A stretch of DNA of 64,000 nucleotides from Polyangiaceae bacterium (lineage in GTDB: Bacteria; Myxococcota_A; Polyangia; Polyangiales; Polyangiaceae), in contig JADLFU010000069.1 of assembly GCA_020849655.1 (NCBI GenBank), forward strand, positions 1 through 64,000, in the 5' to 3' direction. The notes under the pieces were generated by a model that was not told the DNA's origin, made no database searches, and saw only the letters and a list, made by a program, of their open reading frames with translations. Of this stretch, positions 33,071 to 40,916 are shown in pieces. Numbering within the stretch: the first letter of the stretch is position 1; every line of letters begins with the position of its first letter. The position numbers were made by a program, and so were the translations under genes.

Positions 33071-34615
33071 GATGGCGCGCGAGCGGCCGGCCCAGTAGGG
33101 ATCGCGCAGCTTGCGCTTGTAGAGCTTGCCGTTGGGATCACGCGGCATCTCGCTGGTGAAATCGATGCTCTTCGGCACCTTGAACCTCGCGATCCTCTCC
33201 GCGAGGAAGGCGGTGAGCTCGCCCGCCAGCGCGGCCCCAGGCTCGGCGCCGGGCGCGGGCTCGACGACGGCCTTGATCTCCTCGCCCCAGTCGTCGTTGG
33301 GCACGCCGAACACGGCGGCGTCGAGCACCTTCGGGTGGGCCAGGAGCGCGGCCTCGATCTCGGCAGGATAGATGTTGACGCCGCCGGAGATGATCATGTC
33401 GCTCTTGCGATCGACGAGGTACAGGAACCCCTCCTCGTCGAGGTAGCCCGCGTCGCCGACAGTGAAGAAGTCACCCGACCAGGACGAGGCCGTCTTCTCT
33501 TGGTCCTTGTGGTACTCGAACCTGTGGGCCCCCATGCTCATGTAGACGGTGCCCACCTCGCGCGGCGCGCACACCGAGCCGTCGTCCTTGCGCACCTCGA
33601 TCCGCGAGATCGGCCAGGCCTTGCCCACCGTGCCGGGGTGCGCGCGCCAGTCGTCCGGGCTCGCCACCGTGCCGCCGCCCTCGGACGCCGCGTAGTACTC
33701 CCAGATGGATGATCCCCACCAATCCAACATGGCCTGCTTCACGTCGACGGGGCAGGGCGCGGCGCTGTGGATGGCGTGACGAAACGACGAGACGTCGTGG
33801 CGCGCGCGCTCCTCGGCGGGCAGCGCCAGGAGGCGACGAAACTGTGTGGGCACCATGTGGGTCGCCGTCACCTTGTGCTTCGCCACCAGCTCGAGCATCC
33901 CCTCCGGCGTCCACTTGTCCATCAGCACCACGGCGTGGCCGTTGTGCAGGTGGTTGGTGCAGAAGTTGAGCACCGCTGTGTGGTACAGCGGCGAGACGAC
34001 GAGGTGCACGCCGTCGCGCGGGGTGATGCCGAACAACCCGAGGAACATCGCCTGCATCGTCGCCGTGACCTCCGGCGCCACGTCGGCGATCGGGCGGCGC
34101 ACGCCCTTCGGCTTGCCCGTCGTGCCTGAGGTGTAGCTCATCGGCGCGCCCGCGACGCGGTCGGCCGGCGCCCCGTCGGGCTGGCCGAGGAGCAGCGCCT
34201 CGAACGGCGCGAACCCGGGCACGTCGCCGGTCGCGAACCGCTGCGCCGCCGTGAGCCCCGCCTCGTCGGCGGCGGCGGCGACCACCCCGGCGACGGCGGG
34301 CGACGCGACGACCAGCCGCGCCTCGCTGTCGCCGAGGATGTACGCGATCTCGGGCGCCGCGAGGTTGACGTTGATGGGCGTGTAGTAGACGCCGATCTGC
34401 GCCGTCGCCATGAACAGCTCGACGACGGCGGCCTCGTTCTTCAGGACGACCGCGACGCTGTCGCCCCTCCTCACCCCGCGCGCGCGCAGGCCGTGCGAGA
34501 GGCGGTTCACGCGGGCGAGCAGCGCCCCCGCCGTCTGCGCGCGGCCCTTCGCGTCGACGAGCGCGGTGTCGTCGGGGCGCTCGGCGGCCAGCTTCCAGAA
34601 CCCGAGGTGGGACAT
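33068..34615 (-). CDS. Acyl-CoA synthetase (AMP-forming, FadD-type)
   Basis: 515 residues from ATG 34615. ANL-superfamily motifs are complete: SYTSGTTGKPKGV (P-loop), VVSPLYHTAVL, YYAASEGGG, GDAGYLDEEGFLYLVDRKSDMIISGG, and a C-terminal PRDPNGKLYKRKLRD with the catalytic Lys region. It activates a carboxylic acid to its CoA ester at the expense of ATP. It resembles FadD3/FadD-type enzymes in KstR-like regulons, but the acid is unknown. It is the last gene of the minus-strand operon (SCP2, MlaE, SDR, this). The SDR gene ends 11 bases before its start. Confidence 0.92.
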   Translation of the reverse strand: MSHLGFWKLAAERPDDTALVDAKGRAQTAGALLARVNRLSHGLRARGVRRGDSVAVVLKNEAAVVELFMATAQIGVYYTPINVNLAAPEIAYILGDSEARLVVASPAVAGVVAAAADEAGLTAAQRFATGDVPGFAPFEALLLGQPDGAPADRVAGAPMSYTSGTTGKPKGVRRPIADVAPEVTATMQAMFLGLFGITPRDGVHLVVSPLYHTAVLNFCTNHLHNGHAVVLMDKWTPEGMLELVAKHKVTATHMVPTQFRRLLALPAEERARHDVSSFRHAIHSAAPCPVDVKQAMLDWWGSSIWEYYAASEGGGTVASPDDWRAHPGTVGKAWPISRIEVRKDDGSVCAPREVGTVYMSMGAHRFEYHKDQEKTASSWSGDFFTVGDAGYLDEEGFLYLVDRKSDMIISGGVNIYPAEIEAALLAHPKVLDAAVFGVPNDDWGEEIKAVVEPAPGAEPGAALAGELTAFLAERIARFKVPKSIDFTSEMPRDPNGKLYKRKLRDPYWAGRSRAI

Positions 34616-34626
34616 CGGCGGCTCCG

Positions 34627-35379
34627 TCAGCAGGACATGGCGGCGTCGACGACGAGCGACGTGCCGCTGATGTAGGAGGCGTCCGAGGAGGCGAGGAACG
34701 CGATCGCCGCGGCGACCTCGTCGGGCGTCGCGTACCTGTCGAGGATCGGCGCGATGCGCGTGAGCTGCTGCGGGCTGCCGCCCGGCGGCAGCGAGAACTG
34801 GCTGATCATCGGCGTCTCGACGCCGCCCGGGCACACGCAGTTCACGCGGATCCCCTTGCGCGCGTACTCGACCGCGAGCGCCTTCATCAGCTGCACGACG
34901 CCGCCCTTCGAGGCGCAGTACGCCGCGCTGTACGGGTGGGACTTGAGCCCGGCGATCGACGCGCAGAGCACGATCGCGCCCTTCTGCGCGATGACGTGCG
35001 GCAGCGCCGCCTGCGCCATCAGGAACGACCCGGTCAGGTTGACGGCGATCATCCGGCTCCACATCTCGAACGTGACGTCGAGCGTGCGGTGAAACCCGCC
35101 GACGCCCGCGACGTTGGCGAGCACGTCGAGCTTGCCGAACGACGAGACGGCGCGCAGGACGGTGGCCTTGGCGTCGTCCGGGAGGGAGACGTCGCAGCGC
35201 ACGCTCTCGGCCGTCCCGCCCGCGTCGGTGATGAGCTTGACCGTCTCCGCAGCGCCGTCGACGTTGACGTCGGCGACGAGCACCTTCGCGCCCTCGAGCG
35301 CGAGCCTCCTCGCGGTCGCGCGGCCGATACCCGAGCCCGCGCCGGTGACGACGGCGGACTTGCCTTCGAATCGCTTCAT
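34627..35379 (-). CDS. Short-chain dehydrogenase/reductase
   Basis: 250 residues from ATG 35379, with a strong ribosome site (AGGAGGGCACC). FabG-like motifs are present: VTGAGSGIGRATARRLA, NVAGVGG, LCASIAGL and YCASKGGV (Tyr, Lys), with VCPGGVETPM. It is an NAD(P)-dependent oxidoreductase for a hydroxyacyl-CoA or sterol-type hydroxyl. It lies between MlaE and the acyl-CoA synthetase gene in the operon thought to be controlled from the 36.7-kb operators. It ends with AMSC. Confidence 0.88.
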   Translation of the reverse strand: MKRFEGKSAVVTGAGSGIGRATARRLALEGAKVLVADVNVDGAAETVKLITDAGGTAESVRCDVSLPDDAKATVLRAVSSFGKLDVLANVAGVGGFHRTLDVTFEMWSRMIAVNLTGSFLMAQAALPHVIAQKGAIVLCASIAGLKSHPYSAAYCASKGGVVQLMKALAVEYARKGIRVNCVCPGGVETPMISQFSLPPGGSPQQLTRIAPILDRYATPDEVAAAIAFLASSDASYISGTSLVVDAAMSC

Positions 35380-35450
35380 GGTGCCCTCCTGGGCGCGCCG
35401 ACGGAGAGCCCGGCGGCGGCGTGTGTGCGTGGTGAGTGAAGGGCGCCGCG

Positions 35451-36284
35451 TCAGCCGGGGAACACGATGACGCCGGCGCCCGAGATGAAGAAGTTCAACA
35501 TGATGACGGCGAGCGAGCAGCTGACGACCGCGCGCGTGGTCGCCCAGCCGACGCCCTCGCTGCCGCCGTAGGTCGACAGGCCGCAGTAGCCCGCGACGAC
35601 GGGGATGGCCGTCGAGTACGCGACGCACTTGGTCGCGCCGACGGCGATGTCACCCCAGTCGACGAGCGCCGCGTTGAGGAACGTGCGCGGCGCGACGTCG
35701 AAGTACATCGCCGCGACGAGCGTGCCCGAGGCGATGGCCATCGCGCCGCCGCAGATGATGACCGCGGTCGACATCACGATGCTCGCGAGCATCCGCGGCT
35801 TGATGAGGTAGTCGATCGGATCCGCGCCGCACATCCTGAGCGCGTCGACCTGCTCGGTCACCATCATCGCGCCGATCTCGGCGGCGATGCCCGCGCCGAC
35901 GCGCGTCGCGATCATCAGCGACGCGATCGACGCCGCGAGATCGCGGATGAGCAGCTCGAGGTACATCGCCCCGAGCATCGTCAGATCGGGCACGACGCGG
36001 TTCGCCTGGATCCCCGCCTGGAACACCACGATGCCGCCGAAGAACGCCATCACGATGCAGATGAAGAAGAGCGACTTGTTGCCGATCTCGTACATGTAGT
36101 GGGCGAGCGCGCCCGGCTCGCGGCGCCCGCGCACGACGTAGTAGAGCGTGCGGACGAAGACGCCGTAGATGCCGGCGAAGTCGCCCCACACCTCGATGCC
36201 GGCCTGACCGATCGAGCCGAGCGTCGCCGTGACGACGCCCGCCTCTGGCTCCTCTCGATCGATCGTGCCGGCGCTCTCGCTCAT
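35451..36284 (-). CDS. MlaE/YrbE-family ABC transporter permease
   Basis: 277 residues with about five to six membrane segments (FICIVMAFFGGIVVFQ, IASLMIATRVGAGIAAEIGA, STAVIICGGAMAIASG, AVVSCSLAVIMLNFFISG). The family signature is clear: RVGAGIAAEIGAMMVTEQVDALR. It is the permease type of the Mla lipid transporter and of mycobacterial Mce/YrbE systems, of which YrbE4 imports cholesterol under KstR control. No ATPase or MCE substrate-binding gene is adjacent, so partners must be elsewhere. Its start overlaps the SCP2 stop (ATGA). Lipid import or retrograde transport is inferred. Confidence 0.88.
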   Translation of the reverse strand: MSESAGTIDREEPEAGVVTATLGSIGQAGIEVWGDFAGIYGVFVRTLYYVVRGRREPGALAHYMYEIGNKSLFFICIVMAFFGGIVVFQAGIQANRVVPDLTMLGAMYLELLIRDLAASIASLMIATRVGAGIAAEIGAMMVTEQVDALRMCGADPIDYLIKPRMLASIVMSTAVIICGGAMAIASGTLVAAMYFDVAPRTFLNAALVDWGDIAVGATKCVAYSTAIPVVAGYCGLSTYGGSEGVGWATTRAVVSCSLAVIMLNFFISGAGVIVFPG

Positions 36285-36625
36285 TTCCCGGAGTTGGGCG
36301 GAAGGAAGGCTTGCATCTTCTGCGCGAGCATCACGTTACCCGAAACCTTCAGCAGGCCGCGCATGAACGCCATCGTCCCGCCGAGATCGCCGTTGACCAT
36401 CTTCACGTAGTTCGGCGCGTCCATCTTGATGGTCGTCGTCGGGGAGGCCGTCGCCCCCTCCGTCACCTTCATCGTGCCGTCGTCGATGTCGACGTGCCAC
36501 GTGCCGCCGCCGTCGCCCGTGATCTCGAACTGGAAGGTCGCCTTCACGCCCTTCGCCGCGCTCGCGATGAAGCGCTCGTTCAGCGTCTCGAAGTAGTGCT
36601 GCACGCTGTTGACCCTGATTCCCAT
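36281..36625 (-). CDS. SCP2 sterol-transfer family protein
   Basis: 114 residues from ATG 36625, chosen because the AGGAG box is 8 bases upstream of it and only 2 from the ATG at 36631. The SCP2 fold shows as VQHYFETLNERFI, ATFQFEITGDGGGTWHVDID, GMKV-type GTMKVTEG, TTTIKMDAPNYVKMVNGDL and GLLKVSGNVMLAQKM. These small proteins bind sterols, fatty acyl-CoA or other lipids in the cytoplasm. It is the first gene of the minus-strand operon; upstream lie two KstR-like operators. Pairing with an MlaE permease supports a lipid uptake role. Confidence 0.88.
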   Translation of the reverse strand: MGIRVNSVQHYFETLNERFIASAAKGVKATFQFEITGDGGGTWHVDIDDGTMKVTEGATASPTTTIKMDAPNYVKMVNGDLGGTMAFMRGLLKVSGNVMLAQKMQAFLPPNSGK

Positions 36626-36674
36626 CGGCATTTCTCCTGTTCGGCGGCCCGCGGCCGGCCCGTAGAGCACGATG

Positions 36675-36688
36675 TAGAACATGTTTCA
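36675..36688. promoter_or_regulatory. KstR-like operator 1 in the divergent promoter
   Basis: TAGAACATGTTTCA fits TnnAACnnGTTnnA with one imperfect arm. It lies 50 bases upstream of the SCP2 start on the minus strand, and with the identical copy at 36720 spans the divergent promoter. It probably controls the minus-strand operon. Confidence 0.65.
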
Positions 36689-36719
36689 CTCCATCCGACA
36701 AGCGGGTTGACCGCCTGAG

Positions 36720-36733
36720 TAGAACATGTTTCA
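36720..36733. promoter_or_regulatory. KstR-like operator 2 in the divergent promoter
   Basis: This is an exact copy of the site at 36675 (TAGAACATGTTTCA), 45 bases away. It ends 10 bases before the GTG at 36744, nearly the same distance as the operator upstream of 30914 has to its ATG. An ATG lies inside the operator itself (36726), which argues against that ATG as the true start. Confidence 0.65.
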
Positions 36734-36743
36734 GTCGTGGCCC

Positions 36744-38768
36744 GTGACCGACGACGACCAGGCCCCGCCCGAGCCGCCGGCGCTGCTGTCGCGCGAGGGC
36801 GCCGTGGCCGTCGTGACGATGAACCGCCCGCGCTACCGCAACGCGCAGAACATGGCGATGACGTACGCGCTCGACGACGCGTTCGCCGAGGCGGTGCGCG
36901 ACGACGCGGTGAAGGTGATCGTGCTCGCGGGCGCGGGCGATCACTTCTCGGCGGGGCACGACATCGGCACGCCGGGGCGCGACATCCACCAGCCGTTCGA
37001 CGGGCGCGCGACGGTGAAGTGGGAGCACGCGGGCCGGCCTGGCGCGGAGGGCACGTTCGTGCGGGAGGCCGAGGCGTACCTCGGCATGTGCCGTCGCTGG
37101 CGCGAGCTGCCGAAGCCGACGATCGCGATGGTGCAGGGCGCGTGCGTCGCGGGCGGGCTGATGCTCGCGTGGTGCTGCGATCTCGTGGTCGCGGCCGACG
37201 ACGCGTTCTTCGCCGATCCGGTCGTGAAGATGGGCATCCCCGGCGTCGAGTACTTCGCGCACCCGTACGTGATGGGCCCGCGCTTCGCGAAGGAGCTGTT
37301 GTTCACCGGCGAGCGCGTGCCCGCCGCGCGCGCGCTCGCGATGGGCATGGTCAACCGGGTCGTGCCGCGCGCGAGCCTGCGCGACGAGGCGCTCGGGCTC
37401 GCGGCGAAGATCGCGGAGATGCCGCGGTTCGGCCTGTTGCTCGCGAAGCGCGCGGTGAACCAGGCCGAGGACAGGATGGGCCTGCGCGACTCGATGGACG
37501 CCGCGTTCGGCCTGCACCACCTCGCGCACGCGCACAACTCGCTCTCGTCGCCCGACCACCTGCAGGGGCACGACGCGAAGAGCATGGCGAAGGGGCTGAA
37601 GTTACCGATGGATCTCGAGCTGTCGCCGAGCGAGCTCGCGTTTCGCGACGACGCGCGGCGGTGGCTCGCCGACAACGTGCCCGAGGGGCGGCTCTCCGGC
37701 GACACGGCCGACGGGTTCCGCGCGCTCCGCGCGTGGGAGGCGCGCCTCTTCGACGCGCGGTGGGCCGTGGTCTCGTGGCCGGAGGTGTTCGGCGGGCGGG
37801 GCGCGTCGGCCGTCGAGTGGCTGCTCTTCGAGGAGGAGTACTACCGCGCCGGCGCCCCGCAGCGCATCGCGCAGAACGGCATCTTCCTGCTCGCGCCCAC
37901 GCTGTTCGAGTTCGGCACCGACGAGCAGAAGGCGCGCGTGTTGCCGCGCATGGCGGCCGGCCTCGACGTCTGGGCGCAGGGCTGGAGCGAGCCCGGGGCC
38001 GGCAGCGATCTCGCCGGCGTGTCGAGCCGCGGCGTGCGCGACGACGCCCGCGGGGGGTGGCGCCTCACCGGCCAGAAGACCTGGTGCACGCGCGGCGCGT
38101 TCTGCGACTACCTGTTTGGATTGTTTCGTACGGATCCGTCGTCCGAGCGGCACAAGGGGCTCACGTACCTGATGGCGAGCCTGCGCGCGCCCGGCGTCAC
38201 GGTGCGGCCCGTCGGTCGGCTCGACGGCGAGCCGGGCTTCGCCGACGTGTTCTTCGACGACGTGTTCGTGCCGGACGCCGACGTCATCGGCGCGGCGGGC
38301 GAGGGGTGGACGGTCGCGATGACCACGGCGTCGAGCGAGCGCGGCCTCACGCTGCGCAGCCCCGGCCGGTACGTCGCGGCGGCGCGGCGGCTCGTCGAGC
38401 TCGTGCGCCGTCACCCGTCGCCGCACCCGGCGCTCCGCGACGCGGTCGCGCGGGTGCACATGGAGGCCGAGGCGAACCACCTCTACACCCTGCAGACGGT
38501 GACGAAGGTGCAGCGCGGAGAGGCGCTCGGCGCCTCCGCGAGCATCAACAAGATCCTCTGGTCGGAGCTCGACGTCGCGCTGCACGACGCGGCGCTCGCG
38601 CTGCTCGGCGACCGCGCCGAGCTCGTCGCCGGCGCCCGCCTGGCCGAGGACGACGGCGCGTGGATGAAGGGCTTCCAGTTCGCGCTGGCGGGGCCCATCT
38701 ACGCAGGCACCAACGAGATCCAGCGCAACGTGATCGCCGAGCGATTGCTGGGGCTGCCGCGCAAATGA
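36744..38768 (+). CDS. Enoyl-CoA hydratase in one open frame with acyl-CoA dehydrogenase
   Basis: 674 codons from GTG 36744; the ATG at 36726 is inside an operator. Residues 1-286 are a crotonase: MNRPRYRNAQN, FSAGHDIG (oxyanion region), QGACVAGGLMLAWCCDLVVA and FTGERVPAARA. Codon 287 is TTA (37602-37604). Two codons later ATG 37608 starts a full 386-residue acyl-CoA dehydrogenase: LELSPSELAFRDDARRW, QGWSEPGAGSDLA, KTWCTRGAFCDY and YAGTNEIQRNVIAERLLG. Here the usual YEG catalytic Glu is Ala. Each half has normal length, so two proteins or a rare fusion are both possible. The stop overlaps the next gene (ATGA). Confidence 0.8.
   Translation: MTDDDQAPPEPPALLSREGAVAVVTMNRPRYRNAQNMAMTYALDDAFAEAVRDDAVKVIVLAGAGDHFSAGHDIGTPGRDIHQPFDGRATVKWEHAGRPGAEGTFVREAEAYLGMCRRWRELPKPTIAMVQGACVAGGLMLAWCCDLVVAADDAFFADPVVKMGIPGVEYFAHPYVMGPRFAKELLFTGERVPAARALAMGMVNRVVPRASLRDEALGLAAKIAEMPRFGLLLAKRAVNQAEDRMGLRDSMDAAFGLHHLAHAHNSLSSPDHLQGHDAKSMAKGLKLPMDLELSPSELAFRDDARRWLADNVPEGRLSGDTADGFRALRAWEARLFDARWAVVSWPEVFGGRGASAVEWLLFEEEYYRAGAPQRIAQNGIFLLAPTLFEFGTDEQKARVLPRMAAGLDVWAQGWSEPGAGSDLAGVSSRGVRDDARGGWRLTGQKTWCTRGAFCDYLFGLFRTDPSSERHKGLTYLMASLRAPGVTVRPVGRLDGEPGFADVFFDDVFVPDADVIGAAGEGWTVAMTTASSERGLTLRSPGRYVAAARRLVELVRRHPSPHPALRDAVARVHMEAEANHLYTLQTVTKVQRGEALGASASINKILWSELDVALHDAALALLGDRAELVAGARLAEDDGAWMKGFQFALAGPIYAGTNEIQRNVIAERLLGLPRK
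37602..37610 (+). other. TTA-CCG-ATG junction inside the hydratase/dehydrogenase frame
   Basis: The hydratase sequence ends with KGLK just before TTA (37602-37604). CCG and then ATG (37608-37610) open a typical acyl-CoA dehydrogenase N-terminus. There is no stop in this frame and no strong ribosome site; the nearest purine run is AAGGGG, over ten bases upstream. If TTA were TAA, two ordinary genes would result. Confidence 0.6.
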
Positions 38769-39751
38769 GGTTCGCGCTCTCCGACGAGCAGGTGCAGGCG
38801 GCCGCGTCGCTGCGCGGCCTGCTCGCGCGCGAGTTCCCCGCGACGAGGCTCCGCTCGCGGTGGGAGGGCGCGCCCGACGACGGCGCCGTCTGGCGCCACC
38901 TGACCGCGATGGGGCTGCCCGCGATGCTCGTGCCCGACGCCGACGGCGGGCTCGGCGGCGACGAGCTCGATCTCGTGTCGCTGCTCGAGGAGTGCGGCCG
39001 CGCGGGCGTGCCGGGCCCGGTCGTCGAGACGTGCGCGGTCGCGCCGAGGCTGCTCGCGTCCCGTGGCGGCGCGCTCGCGGCGGGCGAGCTCCAGGTCGCG
39101 TGCGGGGACGGCGAGGCGCCGCTCGTCGCCGACGCCGACGTCGCCGAGTGCCTCGTGCTCTGCCTCGGCGACGACGCGTTCGCGCTCGATCGGGCCGCCG
39201 TCACGCTGTCCGAGCGGCAGCCCTCGGTCGACGGCGCGCGCTCCCTCTTCGAGGTGCGGTGGAGCCCGGCGGACGGCGAGCGCGTCGGGGACGCGGCGGG
39301 CGTGCGCGCGCGCATGTCGGCGGGGCTCGCGGCGGCGCTGGTGGGCCTCTCGCGCCGGATGCTCGACCTGGCCGCGGAGTACGTGCAGGTGCGGCGGCAG
39401 TTCGGCGTCCCGGTGGGGAGCTTCCAGGCGGTGAAGCACCCGCTCGCGACCGCGCTCGTGCGCCTGTCGGTCGCGCGGCCGGTCGTGCTGCGCGCGGCGT
39501 ACTCGCTCGCGCGGCGCGACCCCGCGGCGGCCCTGCACGCGTCGATGGCGAAGGCCTTCGCGGCCGAGTCGGCCCTGCTGTCGGCGCGCGTGGCGCTGCA
39601 GGCGCACGGCGCGATCGGCTACTCGTTCGAGCATGATCTGCACCTCTTCATGAAGCGCGCGTGGGCGCTCTCCGCCGCGTTCGGCGGCCCGCTCGAGCAC
39701 CGCGAGCGCGTCGCCTCTCACCTGTTCGACCTCACCCCGGAGACACCCTGA
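38765..39751 (+). CDS. Acyl-CoA dehydrogenase, short partner subunit
   Basis: 328 residues, shorter than the 380-400 usual for the family. MRFALSDEQVQAAASLRGLL and LPDADGG-type VPDADGGLGGDELDL begin it; the middle beta domain is reduced. The C-terminal domain has QVRRQFGVPVGSFQAVKHPL and LQAHGAIGYSFEHDLHLFMK, the style of the second subunit of heteromeric FadE enzymes of steroid catabolism. It overlaps the preceding dehydrogenase by ATGA, so an alpha2beta2 complex is a strong inference. The YEG-type catalytic Glu is absent here as well, replaced by the FEHD region. Confidence 0.85.
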   Translation: MRFALSDEQVQAAASLRGLLAREFPATRLRSRWEGAPDDGAVWRHLTAMGLPAMLVPDADGGLGGDELDLVSLLEECGRAGVPGPVVETCAVAPRLLASRGGALAAGELQVACGDGEAPLVADADVAECLVLCLGDDAFALDRAAVTLSERQPSVDGARSLFEVRWSPADGERVGDAAGVRARMSAGLAAALVGLSRRMLDLAAEYVQVRRQFGVPVGSFQAVKHPLATALVRLSVARPVVLRAAYSLARRDPAAALHASMAKAFAAESALLSARVALQAHGAIGYSFEHDLHLFMKRAWALSAAFGGPLEHRERVASHLFDLTPETP

Positions 39752-39752
39752 C

Positions 39753-40904
39753 ATGGCCCAGGCCTACCTCATCGACGCAGTCCGCACGCCCGTCGGCAAG
39801 CGCAACGGATCCCTCGCGAAGGTGCACCCGATCGATCTCGGCGCGCACGTGCTCTCCGCGCTGATGGAGCGCACGAAGATCGATCCCGCGGCCGTCGAGG
39901 ACGTGGTGATGGGCTGCGTCGACACCATCGGCCCGCAGGCCGGCGACATCGCGCGCAACTGCTGGCTCGCGGCCGGCCTCCCCGACGAGGTGCCCGGCGT
40001 CACGGTCGACCGCCAGTGCGGCTCGTCGCAGCAGGCGCTCCACTTCGCGGCGCAGGGCGTGCTCAGCGGCACGCAGGACCTCGTCGTCGCCGCGGGCGTG
40101 CAGAACATGAGCATGGTGCCCATCGGCGCGGCGATGATCACCGGCAAGGAGTTCAACCTGCCGGAGCGCCTCGCGGGCTCTGCCGGGTGGGTGAAGCGCT
40201 ACGGCGACGGGCCGGTGTCGCAGTTTCGCTCGGCCGAGATGATCGCCGAGAAGTGGGGCCTCTCGCGCGAGGACATGGAGCGCTTCGCGTATGACAGCCA
40301 CCAGCGGGCGGTGCGCGCGGGCGACGAGGGGCGCTTCGCGCGGGAGATCGTGCCGATCGCGGGCCTCGCCGCGGACGAGGGCCCGCGGCGCGAGACGACG
40401 CTCGAGAAGATGGCGACGCTGAAGACGATCGAGCCCGGCGGGCGCCTGACGGCGGCGGTCTCGAGCCAGATCTCGGACGGCGCGTCGGCCGTCCTGCTCG
40501 CCTCCGAGGCGGCCGTGAAGACCCACGGCCTGCGGCCTCGCGCGCGCATCCACCACCTCTCGGTGCGCGGCGCCGATCCGATCTGGATGCTGACGGCGCC
40601 CATCCCGGCGACGGCGTACGCGCTCTCGAAGGCGGGCCTGAAGATCGACGACATCGATCTCGTCGAGATCAACGAGGCGTTCGCGTCGGTCGTGATGGCC
40701 TGGGAGAAGGAGACGGGCATGTCGCACGACAAGGTCAACGTCAACGGCGGCGCCATCTCGCTCGGCCACCCGCTCGGCGCGACGGGGCTGCGGCTGATGT
40801 CGACCCTGCTCTGCGAGCTCGAGCGCACCGGCGGGCGCTACGGCCTGCAGACGATGTGCGAGGGCGGCGGCCAGGCGAACGTGACCATCATCGAGCGCCT
40901 CTGA
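39753..40904 (+). CDS. Thiolase (acetyl-CoA acyltransferase)
   Basis: 383 residues. The nucleophilic Cys is in VTVDRQCGSSQQA (Cys89). The His motif is NGGAISLGHPLGATG, the second Cys is TMCEGGGQ, and the NEAF loop is present, so all catalytic residues are intact. It cleaves 3-oxoacyl-CoA with CoA, releasing acetyl- or propionyl-CoA. It starts 1 base after the short dehydrogenase and completes a beta-oxidation set (hydratase, dehydrogenase pair, thiolase) in one operon. It resembles FadA5/FadA6-type thiolases, but the chain or ring substrate is not known. Confidence 0.92.
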   Translation: MAQAYLIDAVRTPVGKRNGSLAKVHPIDLGAHVLSALMERTKIDPAAVEDVVMGCVDTIGPQAGDIARNCWLAAGLPDEVPGVTVDRQCGSSQQALHFAAQGVLSGTQDLVVAAGVQNMSMVPIGAAMITGKEFNLPERLAGSAGWVKRYGDGPVSQFRSAEMIAEKWGLSREDMERFAYDSHQRAVRAGDEGRFAREIVPIAGLAADEGPRRETTLEKMATLKTIEPGGRLTAAVSSQISDGASAVLLASEAAVKTHGLRPRARIHHLSVRGADPIWMLTAPIPATAYALSKAGLKIDDIDLVEINEAFASVVMAWEKETGMSHDKVNVNGGAISLGHPLGATGLRLMSTLLCELERTGGRYGLQTMCEGGGQANVTIIERL

Positions 40905-40916
40905 TAGAAGGGCGCC

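Noticed and set aside
36726-36728. ATG 36726 as hydratase start
   Set aside because: It lies inside an operator and has no ribosome site; GTG 36744 fits the operator spacing better, though this is not certain.
15564-37604. TTA reassigned as a stop codon
   Set aside because: TAA, TAG and TGA all act as ordinary stops and there are only four TTAs, so reassignment is not supported; kept only as a finding about TTA placement.
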